A stretch of DNA of 64,000 nt, from NCBI GenBank assembly GCA_963580455.1, contig OY756960.1, forward strand, positions 3,534,001 to 3,598,000, given 5' to 3'. This document shows positions 34,743 through 48,300 of this stretch, piece by piece (positions within the stretch are counted from its first letter, which is position 1; the number at the start of each line of letters is the position of its first letter). The notes beneath the pieces were generated by a model. It was not told the origin of the DNA. It did not search any database and saw only the letters and a program-made list of their open reading frames with translations. Source of the stretch: Euonymus europaeus (lineage: Eukaryota > Streptophyta > Magnoliopsida > Celastrales > Celastraceae). Made by a program: the position numbers and the translations under genes.

Positions 34743-35349
34743 CCTATCAAGCCGGGTGCTACAGTTTTGATTCCGTAAATTGCTGCAAATGTTATGAAGT
34801 CCAGAGGATGATAAATTATGGCAGGAGTGATATAAATGACAGAATGGACAAAGAAGATAACATAATGGCGGTACTGTGGATTTTCCAAATAGAACCATTG
34901 AATAATACCGTTAAGAGTTGCACAAAGAGGTGTTTTATTGCATTAATACACTACAGAGGTTTTGTGCAATGAACATTTAAGACAGAAACCGTTCTACTCG
35001 ACATACAGTAAGAACCAAACCTGTCTAGTGAACTGTGGACCAAGTTAGTTCTCTCATTCACAAAGCATTTTCCACAATGTGGGTGAGAACACACAAGGAC
35101 TGATTCTTAAAGACCAGGGGAAGAAGATAAAATATTTGTATGGCAACTATATGTATCAATTCCTCGATTTGAACATAAGACGAATTCCTGTCGATTGTAG
35201 AAGCTATCTTGGTAAAAGATGAATCTGCTGCTTTGATTTCCAGGCAACTGATGCATCACAAGACCTTCAGCTATTTAAACTGATACGGTTTTCCTAACGG
35301 CGGCTAAACGCTATATTATGATTGCCCATATCAAGCAGCAAATATACTG
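34743..35349. other. Spacer downstream of the L18 gene; no gene seen
   Basis: Probable 3' flank of the ribosomal L18 gene. The ORF at 34619-34972 (plus) has no family and lies across the duplication border. Confidence 0.5.
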
Positions 35350-36420
35350 CTAAGAAATAGGAGGAAAACCAATCTTCTTAAAATTTCTCTGCTTAAGCTT
35401 CACTTTCAAATTAATTCCACCATCAATAATAGCCTGGAGCACTATCTGAAGCTTGCCCTCCAGTTTCTCTCCCTTTCTTGGTGTGTAAACCACGTCATGA
35501 ATATCATCCTCCAATGCTCTTTGAGCAAGAATCCCTCCAACAGCAGCACAAGCACTTGCATTCCTAGTAGAATCCAGGTCAAATTTCATATCCTTTGATA
35601 TTGAATGTGCCACAGCAACAACTTTACTAGTAACCCGATGAATAATGCATGCACGGACAGAGGCTTTCGATATGTAAATGTCCAAGCAAAATGGCTCATG
35701 ATAAGGACCCGTAAGCTGATTGAATGTGGGCGTCCTAACTCTTTTTTTCCCAGCAAACGAGCTATCAACTTCACCAATCAAAGAATAAACCCCTTTGTCC
35801 TTTGCAACTTCAGGAAGCCTTTCAACTTTTAAGGGAGAATCACGAATTGGCTTATCCTTCTGATCATCTTTTCTCTTTGACATCTCTTTCTTTTCACTTG
35901 CCTTAGGACCATCCTTATTCCAAGCTTTCCTCCTGTGGAAATCAAAACTATACTCTTCAAATTCTTTGGAGCCTCTGTCAAGTTTATAAAAAAGATTACC
36001 TCGAATTCTCATGTTGTCAATCTCATCTAAATCCGAGTCACCCTCAAAAGATGCCGTGTTAGCATCAACCCTTCCATTCTCCCCTTCTTCCATAACCGTT
36101 TCCACTTGCATTTGTCCATCAAATCCTCGCCATACATGCGCCAAGCCCGAGGAAACCTGCCAAGCAGCGTGGTCTACGAGCTCAATATTATAGCCACCCG
36201 AACCAGGCATTTGATCGGAGAATAAAGGAGAAAGATGCAATCTACTCGAGTAACTTGGTTGTGAACTTGCTATGTTATCAACTGGCACGGGTTGAATATT
36301 TACATCTTCCTTATCAAGAGCATCCGAGGAGGACCTCGAACACAAAGCACGCATCTTTGAGAGGACACCACAGTTTGCAAATAATGCAAGTTTAGTGGGT
36401 CTGTTTAGCAACATTAACAT
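35350..36420 (-). CDS. Ribosomal protein L18p/L5e family protein, probably mitochondrial (uL18m-like)
   Basis: An uninterrupted 356-residue frame in a single exon. The N terminus (MLMLLNRPTKLALFANCGVL, basic and hydrophobic, no acids in the first 30) fits an organelle-targeting peptide. The middle is charged and poorly conserved (acidic EGDSDLDEID, then a Lys-rich KKEMSKRKDDQKD). The C-terminal 115 residues carry the L18p/L5e fold: YISKASVRACIIHRVTSKVV, SACAAVGGILAQRALEDDI and DVVYTPRKGEKLEGKLQIVL, ending KKIGFPPIS. L18 binds 5S rRNA in large subunits. It resembles At3g22450 as I remember it, which also sits next to an FRL4 gene. Its 5' flank (36422-36777) is repeated at 39887-40232, where no L18 coding sequence follows. 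Confidence 0.88.
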   Translation of the reverse strand: MLMLLNRPTKLALFANCGVLSKMRALCSRSSSDALDKEDVNIQPVPVDNIASSQPSYSSRLHLSPLFSDQMPGSGGYNIELVDHAAWQVSSGLAHVWRGFDGQMQVETVMEEGENGRVDANTASFEGDSDLDEIDNMRIRGNLFYKLDRGSKEFEEYSFDFHRRKAWNKDGPKASEKKEMSKRKDDQKDKPIRDSPLKVERLPEVAKDKGVYSLIGEVDSSFAGKKRVRTPTFNQLTGPYHEPFCLDIYISKASVRACIIHRVTSKVVAVAHSISKDMKFDLDSTRNASACAAVGGILAQRALEDDIHDVVYTPRKGEKLEGKLQIVLQAIIDGGINLKVKLKQRNFKKIGFPPIS

Positions 36421-36421
36421 A

Positions 36422-36777
36422 ATTTTGGCTAGTGCTTTTGAAGGTTGTTTGTCTAATCAAATACCTACAAAGGGATGACGAAATTGGATTCAATTGAAAC
36501 TGGCACTCTGCACAAGGGCTTCAGTGGGGCAAATCATCCAACAACTCGTAGGCCATAGGCTCAAACTTTCTTACCTCGAACCAAATCTGACCCGAGAAAA
36601 AAATTAGTTCCAGCCAATCGCAAAATCACTCATTTGTAGACCACTTGGGTGCTTTTGTCTCTACTATTTGTTCCAAGTTGGAGTAGACGTAGCTGTGTTT
36701 CTGTTGATTCTTCATAAAATAGCTTGTCCGTGGAACATGTACTTGGCCACAAATTGGATGTAGTATGACGTCAATTG
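36422..36777. repeat. Local duplication block A2 (5' flank of L18)
   Basis: Aligns with 39887-40232. Shared stretches include CTACAAAGGGATGACG, GCACAAGGGCTTCAGTGGGG, CAACTCGTAGGCCATAGG and TTGGATGTAGTATGACGTC. It begins two bases upstream of the L18 start codon. Confidence 0.88.
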
Positions 36778-37906
36778 GATATATAGGTCAACACTAGCAT
36801 GGTGATGTCTTCATATTTCTGAAAAGAAAGACAATGTTCACCATGAACACACCAATAAAAAACCCAAATGGAAGAGGCCACAAAATTTTTTGAGCCCTCA
36901 ATTTATATTTAATCAGAATGATTCACCACAACTCATAGACCAGCTACTTGATCATGCATGTTGTACTAACAACCAGACAACCAATGGTGGATTTGTGACT
37001 AAAAACGTACTGGAGAAGTTTTTCACGGTATAACAACTTATTACTAAAATAATCTTATTGATAGTATACTCTATAACAGTGCAATAACTTACACATATCA
37101 ATCTAAATGTAACTCAACGCTATCAAAGTTAACGATGATAAATAAAATTGGTTTGAATGCGGAAACACAGATATCAACCCTAAACTATATGGAAGATCTT
37201 GAGAAATAATTTTATTCTTAAAACAGCATTTCACCATGCAAAATCAAATATGCGTTGCTTTCCCTTATTCACCTAAGAATGGCCATCACGCACACTTTAT
37301 CAAAAAATGCTGTAAGCCTGTTAGAGCTGGCAGTCCCACAAAGCAAATCAACAAATTCAAAAATCAGAAGTCGCTGCATTGGCAGTTGGCAGCAACGATC
37401 AGCAAGATGCAGCTGTTTATGGCTACATATAAGATACCTTCTAAATGTAAAAGCACATGGCACATCTGGCAGAGTAGAAACAAAGGTTGATACTGTAAAC
37501 AACCTTTGAAGGAAATGGTCTCCCTCGTTATAACTTGGCATTCTTTGAAAAAGGTTCTGCAACTAAGTAAATTTAAACCACAAGTAACAGTATAAGCTAG
37601 AGCAACTAACAATCCATATTCCATCATGACCAAAACAAAAAAGGCAAGCATCAGTATCTAAAAGCTACAGAAAATAATCAAACCTGAATCAAAAAAGCAA
37701 CAAATCAGGCCAATCAAACAAGAAACTTGAAAAATAATACAATTCCGTAGAAGAAAAGAACGCCAAAATCAATCATTAAAGCAAATTCCAACTACTCTGA
37801 TTTCGGCATAGTAAGGTGCTACTTGTGCTTATTTAAAACAGCTTAATTTAAATCATAAAATTTGTTTTGAAAATGAAGGATATAATAATCAACAGCTAGC
37901 TTTTCA
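36778..37906. other. Intergenic, no gene seen
   Basis: Four overlapping ORFs of about 85-97 codons at 37236-37651 lie on both strands; none shows a domain. No repeat borders found. Confidence 0.5.
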
Positions 37907-38392
37907 AAACACCTGACATTTTACTGTTGTACAAGCGCCTAGACAACATACAATGAACTGAAGCTTCTGTTGCTGCAAATTTTACCAAACACCATTCCAC
38001 CCAAAATTACCTAAGAATAAGTAATTTCAAACTTAGTTTCAGAAAGCACAAGCAAACCATGAAAAAGGAAAGGATGGGAAGTATCTTAGCTCGCCCTGTG
38101 ACCAGCGCTACAAAGAACTGGGTGTCGGCCATAAATGCCGGTTATGTTCTCGTTATATCGATTTTCTTCGTAAATGAAAAAGAAAGAGCAGACACCCAAT
38201 CCCAAACCCGAAACTAGCCCTTCCATCTAACTCAACTCCAAATTAAGGACCAAAAGAAACAAAGTACATAAAAGTAATGCATACCAGTAATTTAAGTTCG
38301 CAAGTTACTGAGGCAGGATCAAATTGACTCGGCAAAGAAGCAGAGTCTCTTCTTTGTCTTCGAAGCAACAAGGAAGGCTCACTTTTGCTGTT
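37907..38392. repeat. Local duplication block B1
   Basis: Partner of 34192-34742. Diverged by point changes and small deletions. Confidence 0.85.
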
Positions 38393-39197
38393 TATCTTGC
38401 GTCAGTTGCGTGTTGTCAATCAAACCCTAGCAAGCAGAAGTGAGACGTCTGTGAGAACTAGAGATTTCAAATTTGGCAGGAAAAAAAGAAATTTTAACGC
38501 TGCGTTCGAAAGAATTTGTGGAGGTTTCGTTTTTAACGAAATTTCGTTTGGTCGGAAGTTTTTGTAAGTTTCGACAAACTCTTGAAACATTCATCTTTAC
38601 CTGTTTGATATAAATTATACCGATTTATAGTTAAATTTTATCGATTAATATTCACATAAGTCACATATTAAAAAAAAAAAAAAAATTTCTATTGCCCGTC
38701 CTCCCATTTATTTATCATTTTATATCTCTAAATATATGTTAGATTTTAAAAAAAAATAGATATTTAAACTCAATTCATAAATCTTTTTTCAACAAAATCT
38801 ATATTCAATATTTTTTATTTTATTAAATTAATTTATATACCCTTAATTATAAATTAACAGCTTTTATAATATTAAAACTTACGCTCTACTAAACAGCACA
38901 CAACTTATTTGTCATTTTATACGCTACACAACTTCTCCGCTAGCTTATACGCTGTCAAACATATATACTCCCAACCAGGTTTTAACAAAAAACATGAAAC
39001 CTCCAATTTGAGAGTTTGAGAAAGTTTTTTTATAAAAAAAATACCACATGCCTAATTTAAAAAATCTCATAAAAATTCTTTTCTGAAACTCCTACCAAAT
39101 AAGGGTTCATGATGTTTCATCAATTTTTTTAAAACCTCGCTTACTAGAACTCCTTGAAACTTCACCAACCTCCTCCCAAACACCGCCGAAGACCTAA
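38393..39197. other. No gene seen; AT-rich
   Basis: Fills the place that L18 occupies in the other copy of the duplication. The stretch GCTAGCTTATACGCTGTCAAACATATATACTCCCAACCA (38939-38978 region) resembles 62692-62727 and is probably a small MITE end. Confidence 0.45.
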
Positions 39198-39571
39198 GGG
39201 GCAACCATAATAGTGTCAAAGATAATGAGTCATTAGTTACTGATGTGTGTGTATTAAAAATGTGTTTTGTTGATATGGTTGTATTGAGATATGTATTTTG
39301 GTGATGTGGCTTGACTTTTTATAATAAAGGTGGGACCCAATCTTGATTTTGATGTAAATTTGATAGGATAGTATGAAAGATAAGAAAGTAGTTGGGTTGG
39401 ATAATGGTTTTGTAATGAGAGATGTGTTTTGTTGATATGACAGTATTGAAATATGTGTTTTGCTAATTTGATTATATTGAGAGTTTTATTTTTATGAGAT
39501 AAATATGTGATTCATTTTTAAAATTTAATAGACCATTAACATATGCACCATTGTGGTTGGCTGGTTGCCCC
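39198..39571. mobile_element. MITE with GGGGCAACC ends (374 bp)
   Basis: Perfect 9-bp inverted ends GGGGCAACC (39198-39206) and GGTTGCCCC (39563-39571), continued by weaker pairing (AATAGTG/CACCATT). The AT-rich inside has the words GTTGATATGG.TGTATTGA and TGACTTTTTATAATAAAGGTGGGACC. The same inside words occur inverted at 48790-49205 and near 61545-61640, so it is a repeat family. Confidence 0.7.
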
Positions 39572-42500
39572 AAGTGTATATTTATACGTGAAATCTTAAG
39601 GAAATTGATAAAGTAATTTATCTTGCAGCCCGACCCGTGCAATTCGAGCTGTCGTGGCCCGTAACTAAAAGGATTAGATTTGGGTTTAAAACAGGAGCCC
39701 AGCCCATAATGTAGGGATTAAGCGGGCCAAGTTTGACGTGCTTTTACAGCCAGCCCAACCCATTCAAGATTCAAATAATGTTGTGAAATGCGAATGCAAT
39801 ATAGAGAACTAAAAGTTGCAGGAGTTCTGAATGGGAACGATCATGGAGTCAGTCAGTTGACGTGAAAAAATGCAACTGAAGTTCGAGTTTTGGTTAGTGC
39901 TTTTGCAATTTGTTTGTTTCATCAAATAGCTACAAAGGGATGACGGAATTGGAATCAATTGAAACTGGCATTCTGCACAAGGGCTTCAGTGGGGCAAATC
40001 ATCGAACAACTCGTAGGCCATAGGTTCAAATTTTTTGCCTCGAACCGAACCGAACCGAACCTGACCGAGGGAAGAAAAAAAAAATAGTTGCAACCAATCG
40101 CAAATCACTCCTTTGAAGACTAATTGAGTGCTTGTCTCTACTATTTGTTCCAAGTTGGAGTAGACGCAACTTCTTTTGTAGACTAATCACGTACTTGGCC
40201 ACCGGACAAATTGGATGTAGTATGACGTCGAAGGTAGGAATGGCCTGGGTCCCTTTCCTTGTCATCCCATTCGTAGTGGGTTTACAAGAGAGCACGGGAC
40301 TGTGGCTGGATTCGCAATAGCCATTAAACTATTTTTTTAATAGAGTTACAGAAGCACAGAACCTTCAATTTTTTTTTTCAATTTCTATTTCCAGGAGTTA
40401 ATATGATATATTATTGATTTTACTTTTATCTACTCTTATTAAGTGATAATTGTAATCTCTCAAATTAATGGGTTAGGAGGATAGAGTAGGGGATCATAAG
40501 TCATTTTAGATTTTTTTTATTATTTACTCTAACCTTATTCTACTTTCCATCCAAACAAAATTAATCATTTATGCTTTAATTAACTCTTAGTCTATCCAAT
40601 CAATGTAGAGTTTCATTTGATTACTCTACTCTATCATACTTAATTCTCTCTTACACTACTCTACTAAAGGTTTTTTTTTCTTTCTTTTTTAATCCAAGCA
40701 AGCCCTCAATGAAACTGTGATTGGTATGGGTTAGTGATTAACCCCTCTCAAACTTTGTTTGACAAAAATTATGAGTCGTAAACCCATTTGCCCTCTGAAT
40801 GCTTTTAAATGCTCCAAATCTGAACTCCTTATTTTGAGGGGTTCAGGATGTTCACCCTTTAATAATGAAATTATAATAATTTTCTTAATAAAAAATTTAA
40901 TGAACCCTACTAGTATTCCAAACAAAGACTTATACTCAAAACTCAAGCATAACATTAATAGTACAATTTTTTGGGCAAATTTAATATTTATTGAGCCACA
41001 AGATATAAATACGTAAAAAATAGGGTCGACCTTGATGACGTATCATATGGTCAGACTAAGCATGAGAGAATGACTGTTGCCTGTACAATAGAAAACATAA
41101 ATTATGAGGCCCTCAAGAGTGTTCTCGGAGATATCTCCAACGCTCAAATCAGTTCGAGATGTAGTTAATGGTGAGAGTATATCTTTCTTTATTCTTGTTC
41201 GTTAGGAGGATTTTCAGAGGGTGAATCTCATCTCGATTCATTTCCTAATGGAGTGAGACTCCTTCAAGACTCGTTTCTATTTGTTGTTTGGACACTTGTG
41301 GTCACCGAGGTGCATCCTCGGTTAGTCAGTTTGTTACTGAGGTGTCTCCTCGGATGCCCTAGCGATACTCCTCTGCATGGGTTTGCCTTCGTCGATACCC
41401 CAGTTGAATCATGTTCAATCTCAAGGCTGTTATTCTACTTGGCATCTATGTGCCAAATGTCAACACCTTATTCGAGAGGCCATTTTGAGTATTATCAAGA
41501 TCTAATCGAACATACGCTTCCTGAAATACGACACATTTCACCTGCATCTAGATCCCTCCATTGGGTTGAAAACTAATCGAAATAACTTTGACGGTAGGAA
41601 AAAAAACTACACAGTAAATATGAATACAAAAACACATCGACAGACGACACACATACTTAGAATTGGTGGACTTAGAAGTTCAAACTGCAACCAGTGGGAG
41701 TGTACATAGGGGTAAGGTCAGGCCCAACCTGGTGTTTTGTAAGGGGCCTTTGGATTCGACCAACAATCCTACTAAGATTTATGGAAGAAACAAATCGGGT
41801 TATCCGATAACCTTGAATGGGGCATAGCCCACAAAATTTGAAGTAGAACAGAAAGATGTTAGACAATTGGATGACTCGAAAGAACAAAATAAAGGACAAA
41901 ATTAATATCGGTGTCGCAAATGAATTTTCAACAAATATGATATATTTCATGTGAAAATGCATGTCATTGCTCGACTATAAAAGTGATAAATAATTAGAAT
42001 GATGTAAATTATAATAAATTTATTTCTCATTAGCCTAGGTATTCAATTCTCGGAACTCTTTAATTGAATGAGTCCTAAACCCTAGGCTGCACGTACTATT
42101 GGATTTGTAATTGTCATCCGGAGATCAGAAAAAGCTTTACTCGAAGTCAATCAGAAATTGTTGTTGCAGTCTAAACGTTGTGGCGCATACAAGTCAATAA
42201 AAACGTCCCCCAAGCTCACACTGTAAGCAAATAGGTTTCACCAAAACCAAAGATGGCATCTGTTTCTCAAATGAAAAAATTTGAAAAATAGAATTGCAAG
42301 AAAGTCTTTACTAAAACTAATCCTGCAACAAGTGATGATACTTCTAAACATTTTACATACAACTAAAGTTCAATCACTTTCCACAGTAACCTTTAACTAA
42401 AGTTTCATCAACATTAGAACTTACCATGGCAAGCAAGTAGTAGGATAGGACTGCAGTGATAATTATAACACTCAAGTTGCTACCACTAAAACGATTAGAG

Positions 42501-42590
42501 ATTACAATTCAACTCACGTAGAAAGCAAATTAGACAGGAGGGGAGGGGGTCATCATATCAGTAGTTACCATCGTGGAAAAGTAGTCGAGT
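39572..42590. other. Intergenic, no gene seen apart from duplication block B2
   Basis: Contains block B2 (39887-40232). ORFs at 40731-41016 and 41253-41576 have no recognisable family. 40380-40700 is AT-rich with repeated CTACTCTA words. 42050-42590 is probably the 3' flank and untranslated region of the FRIGIDA-like gene. Confidence 0.45.
39887..40232. repeat. Local duplication block B2
   Basis: Partner of 36422-36777. In the other copy this sequence directly precedes the L18 start codon; here it is followed to the left by unrelated DNA, so no L18 copy remains. Confidence 0.88.
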
Positions 42591-45101
42591 CTACCGGTAG
42601 TAAGCTTGCTGATAAGCTGGTGCCAAACCATTACCATAGCCCCCGTATGCAGGGTAACCAATGGAAGCAGCAGCATATGGTGGTGGTGCCGCTTCGGGGG
42701 AGTATGCGTAAGGATTGGATTGAGGGCTTCTGTTACCATAAATGGCAGGTGGGGAAGGATATGTTGGGATCCCAGCATGGTACTGAGTGTGGGAGGGAGA
42801 CCTGACAAAAGTTGGGGGAACTGGAAATGATGACACATATGCATTTGTCAAACGACCAGCCTTAGCTGGAGGCATTGGACCACCATTGCTGGCTCGTGTT
42901 CGTTTGTTGGCAGGCACTTCAGCAGGCCTTCTCTTCTCAATCTTGGCCTTCTCTAGCTGTTCAAGACGTTTCTTGAGATTTTCCGGGGGAAACTCAGTTT
43001 CAAGTTTGTATTCCTCAATGCACTTGATGACTGCCCGGAGTGCTGACTGCTCTTTGCGTGCAGCAAGGTGCTGAAAAAAAATGGCAAACCAGAGTAACAA
43101 TCAATCAAAATCAAAGATGTAAATTAGAAGTCCCCACGGACTCTGTCTTTATATTCCAGTTTGTCACTCAACAGACGCAATGGAAACTGCAGTTACATCT
43201 ATGGACTTATATTTGATGTAAACAATACGCATTATGTGGTAATGAATAGTAGATGTGCAGTAAACTACAGCTTACTTTCATTAAGATTCAGGGTGTAAAA
43301 ACAACGAATGGCTTTTGCATTTTGTTCTCTCCACTTAACCACTGAATGTGCAAATGCACACAAATATTACCTCCGCACCACAATAGCACAAATGAAAATC
43401 AGATTGATTTATGTTTCCAATTTTCAGGGAATTATAATGAATAGACATGTAATACAGCCCCACCAAAAAAATCTATGGTTGAACTTCATGAATGGAATAA
43501 CTCAATGATCTTAGACAAAGCTAAATAATACTGCAACTAGAATGAATACATCCATGGGATAATGCTTGAGACCCACAAAACATGACCCCCAACTAATGTG
43601 GAGCGTTAGAGATTAAGTGGACCTTATAGGTGTTTTTATAATCAATGGTTAAAACACATGACAGATAGATTTGGGAGTAAAATGGAGGTCATAATTTCGG
43701 TTGATGTATCATTGCTCTAAAAACTAAACAAGAGAGAGGTCCAGCTCCATAACACATACTGTAACTAAGGAGTTAAACAGCAATAACAAAAATTTAGCCC
43801 AAACAAATTTAGTAAAATACCGCAGCTTGGTTGGCATTGTTGGGGTCCTCAATAATAGAGACCGCAGCTTTCTTCGCATCCCTCAAATAGGCCCTGAGTA
43901 GGGGAACAGGGGGGAACTTATCCTTAAGGCCAAATTCATAAGTGAAATGCACTGCATCAAGCTGCTGTCCCCTGCCGATTAATTCTTGAATAATTTCTGC
44001 AATTAAGAGTGGCTCAAAAGTGTTACATAGCTCAAAGTCATTGGTTCATACAAGTACAATTTTTCTAGCACAGTTTTGCAACTGTCCATTTACTGAGGAG
44101 ATGAAAAGTGAAAAGCCAATTTTACGGGCAAATTAGCAATCTCCAAAGAAATGCTTATAAAATTAGCTCAATGAGAGTAGCTCAGTAAATATACCAGGCA
44201 TTTTATCACCCAAACCGAGGGAGATTGCAAGCCTGGGCATCTGTCTGCGCCAGGCAGACCCAACCACAAGCTTTCTGTACAAATCCAGATCCTCACTATT
44301 CACAATCCCAAAAGTAACCAAATGCTGCAAGAAAGTATGCACATCAGGCGTCTTCACGTTCTCTATTCCGCCACGTTCCTCCAAGCTGGACTTCCATGCA
44401 TCAGCAATCTTCTTGGCCCTTTCCTTGACACTGGGAGTCACCAGCAACCTAGTCTTCCCAATAACAGGGTCCACCATCACCGGAATCAGGCTCTCCAGCA
44501 CAACGACACACGCCCAACCCAAGTCGTTCCCTTTATCGCTGCTCTTCTTCGCCCTCCTATCCACTGGAAAAACCTCAGACATGGTTTCCATAACAAACCT
44601 AGGAGGATCCACACACTCTGCTAATGCAACCGGAACTTGGCTTCTCAGCGTGTCGAGCTCTTTCTTTTTGGTGATCAGAAACTTCCAGAATCCTTTGGAG
44701 TCCATTTTCAAGCAGAAAGCTTTGAGCACAATCATCATGCCGTCACCATCATCAACCTCACCATCCGGATTAAACGACTCTTGATCAGTTCCTAGCGATT
44801 TGAGGGCATTCTCTTTGTGCTCCTCAACACGGTCTATCACAATTTCGACGCTGCCATCAATGGTGACCTCGCGCTTCTTGAGATAGTCAAGAGATGCCTT
44901 TGTCTCGCGATCTAGAGTTCGAATTTTATGCCTCAAGGCTTCCGACTTCTTCTGCAGATTCTGTTCCAAGGAGGTGAAGTGATCCGAGAGCTCCTTCCAA
45001 AGAAGAGTGCAGCTAGTCATGAGCGAAGTCTGCCTCTGAAATTCGTCAAAGCTCGGCCGAGTCAACTCAGTTAACTCCCCGGGATCGGGGATCGACTCCA
45101 T
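42591..45101 (-). CDS. FRIGIDA-like protein (FRL4 type)
   Basis: Three exons, 45101-44195, 43996-43821 and 43070-42591, joined by GT-AG, give 520 residues. The start MESIPDPGELTELTRPSFDE is the conserved FRL4 N terminus; the further upstream ATG (45191) would add a hydrophobic tail not seen in the family. A coiled coil (SLEQNLQKKSEALRHKIRTL) is followed by the Frigida domain (MIVLKAFCLKMDSKGFWKFL, LGWACVVVLESLIPVM, TFLQHLVTFGIVNSEDLDLY, RRQMPRLAISLGLGDKMP, EIIQELIGRGQQLDAVHFTY). It ends in a low-complexity tail (PEAAPPPYAAASIGYPAYGG) with a RKEQSALRAVIKCIEEYKLE helix before it. FRIGIDA-family proteins act in the nucleus as scaffolds; the FRIGIDA founder activates FLC, but the FRL4 members' role is less clear. 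A MULE lies just upstream. Confidence 0.95.
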
Positions 45102-45278
45102 CGTCGGAGATTTGCAGCAGTCGTACGATGATTCAGTGGTAAATATGGGCAAACAAAGAATTGTAGGAATAAAGAAGAAAGAGTAGTGCAATGGAAACCC
45201 TAGGGCCGGGAAGAGAGCAGTGATAAAGGTGGGACTAGACAGAACAGATAATGCTGATGTGGACGACCATTAAAGTGC

Positions 45279-45284
45279 CACGTG
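45279..45284. promoter_or_regulatory. G-box (CACGTG) upstream of the FRIGIDA-like gene
   Basis: GCCACGTGT lies about 180 bp upstream of the FRL4 start codon, between it and the MULE. CACGTG is the bZIP/bHLH binding core in plant promoters. Function is inferred from position only. Confidence 0.45.
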
Positions 45285-45398
45285 TATTGGCGACTACGAA
45301 AGGATGCGGCGGAAGTGCCAAGAGGAATGTCAATACCGAAAGAATATAACGTTGAGGAACTCCAACAATGTGAATTATTAGGGCTGTGAAAAAAACAA

Positions 45399-48300
45399 CG
45401 GTAGTACTACCGGTCTTTTGTATCCTAAATTTACATAATCTACGTGGCTCTCAAATAGGATTGTCGAGTAGCTCATTTTTTTTTTTAATTTTGAATTTCA
45501 AAAACATTTACATCACGTTACCTTTGGTAAAAATTAAAACCCCAGTTAAAAAATAACTCATTTACATGAAACTCATTTTTCTCGTTTCACAAAACGTAGA
45601 ACCCATTCACACCAGAGCTTCATCTTCATCAGTATCTCCGACGACAGTGTTTCTACAAAGTCGGCTGAGCATAAATCGTCAATACATTGTGTCTGACATA
45701 TAGCTGTGAGTAAGTTTTCGTTAAAAGGTTTCAACTTTCTGTTCATTTGTCATTTTCATTCATTTTCAGATTATTGTTTTTTGGATTTTCGGCATCATTT
45801 TATCTTTTTGCACTGTACTGTGTTCAATTTTCTGACTTTGGTGAGATATTACACTGTATGGAACCTTACAACACACTATGGAATAGTGATCGACTGACTG
45901 TAAATCATTTTATGAATGAGGTCGTTGAATTTTTTTTAATAGCACTAGAACATAGATAAATAGCTGATGAAATGGGTTTTGAATTTTTCAAATAAAAGTG
46001 CCCTAAATAATCGATCAATGTATGTTATCAACATTGTCTCATGACTCCTCGTCAGTGTTTCACATTATTGATATTCAGATAACATTTTTCTGAGTTGATT
46101 TTGGAAAATAAATGTAATATAATACTGCATTACAGGGGATTTTGTTAATTGTCTTGTATTTGATGTTTTGAACTTATAGTTAGTTATATTGTGGTGGCGG
46201 ATTTTCTAATGGAATCGATTATTACATCGTGTTCATAGTGTGTTAATGCATTGTTTGATATGGAAATTACAGTGTCTTAACTATAATATAATTGTATCAT
46301 GTCCAGTGGTTGAAAAGAGTGTTTACATTGATTATTACATTCACTTGAATATAATAAAGTGCTATATGTGTTGATGTTGGGAAAGAAATGTAATATTGTG
46401 CTGCATTACAGGAGATTCTGTCTATTGTCTTATGTTGGATGTTATATACCTTGAGCTAGTTGCATTGTGGTATTGTGATGACAAATTTTCTAATGTAATC
46501 GAGTATTACAATATTTTATTATTGTATAACTACATCATGTTCGTACAGTTTGCAAATACACTGTTTTATATGCGAATTACTGTGTTTATAGTGCTTATTA
46601 CATTCACTTCAATTCAATGTAATAAACAATTTTCATTTCTAATTGCAGTCTTGATCACCAGATGGCGAAACTTAAGTCTCTTTGATTGAATGACAATAGA
46701 AAAGCAACTCCACAACAAGGAGATACATCGTAAGTTTTTTACTACGCTTATTACATACAATATATATTACATTGACTTGTTTATGATGATAATTTATAAT
46801 CCATTCTCAGGGTTGATTGTGGTGTTATCTTCATGTACATCATGGACTGCATATTCACCCACAGAAAAATCTCATAAAAACTGAAACAGAATGAGATACA
46901 CAAGTATCGTACATATTTGATCCATCAATTCTTAACCGACAAGAACTCAGTGTGGAGTGCACACCGCTAATATGCAGTTGTCCTTTATGTCTGCCTGTAA
47001 TATGAACAAACATTATGATTCCTGTTGAATTTGACAATGTCATTTTGTGGACAGTAAGTTTCCATGGACATAGTGGGTGTCCATAAGTTATTTTGCGAAC
47101 AAAATAGGTGTTTGTATGTACAGGTTATTTTTGTGACCAGGTTGAATGCATGAATATGACTTATATTCGTTTGTTTACATTGCCACCCTGACTGATAATC
47201 CTAATTTGTATGTAAATTAAACTTATTTGATCGAGACAATGTATTATATGTTAGGTACATTGCAATTATATTATTGTTACAATGTTTTAAAGGTATAGTA
47301 CATTGTAAATAACAGTTATCTTAGAATAGTTAATTCATTCTAGTTCAACATTGCACAATAATTTTGAGATTACCTCTTTATTGCATCTGAAATATCTTGA
47401 TTGAGTGAGACTCACTCAAAATGTGATTATGGTCATCATCAAACATTGTAATTTCCCATTTAGCATCAGCTGATAGTCTAGCTGTCAATCTAGCCTTGCA
47501 TTCGTTCTTAGAATGAGCACGATGGTTAACTGGTATTTTCGAACAACTATGAAATTTATCTGATCTTCCATAGCTAAAGTCAAATATCTATGAACCCCAT
47601 TTGCATCCTTTGTTATGGACCTCTTATTCACAGAGAAACCATTTACAATTCCATAATCTCGATAAAAATTAAACATGTCATCCACACAATCAAACAATAT
47701 CCCCGGAGTTGGCACATCTAACACAAAGGGTTCAACGACCTCATATACACTTTCAACAGGCTCTACCATATTGAGCATTGTCCCATTGCAACAAAATTAA
47801 AATAAATCATTACTACAACGTTAAAAACTCCAATATTGCAATGCTTTAAATTATTACATTGCACATTCCTTTGATATGACAATGCAACTAAGAGTGTTGA
47901 CATTGTAATAATTCACTAAACATGATTTAATACAATGTAATTACAACAGTTTACAATGCACTAAACTCCTGACCCAAGCGAAAAAATAATTGCCAAATAA
48001 AGTAGGAAATTTATCTCTACAACCTAACATAACTGCAAATCCAAAGACAACATAGGTCTACAACAGTCCAAATCCAATCTCCATATCACATGAACCCCGT
48101 AACAACACACAAATTCACATGGAAAAAAAAACCTCCAATATACTAAACACCAGAAAAATCACAACATCTATAAGGGCTACCAGATTACATCGACTTGAAA
48201 CAAGTTAGGGATGAAATAAAAAATCCTCATGACAGGATCTACATACCTAAAAGATGACGCCGATATCGTCTTTCCTCCAGATTCTTCCATCAATATCGAC

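Noticed and set aside
37236..37651. Four ORFs of 84-97 codons on both strands
   Set aside because: They overlap one another, lack any domain and have no splice or codon support.
42530..42844. 104-codon His/Pro-rich ORF
   Set aside because: Shadow frame of FRIGIDA-like exon 3.
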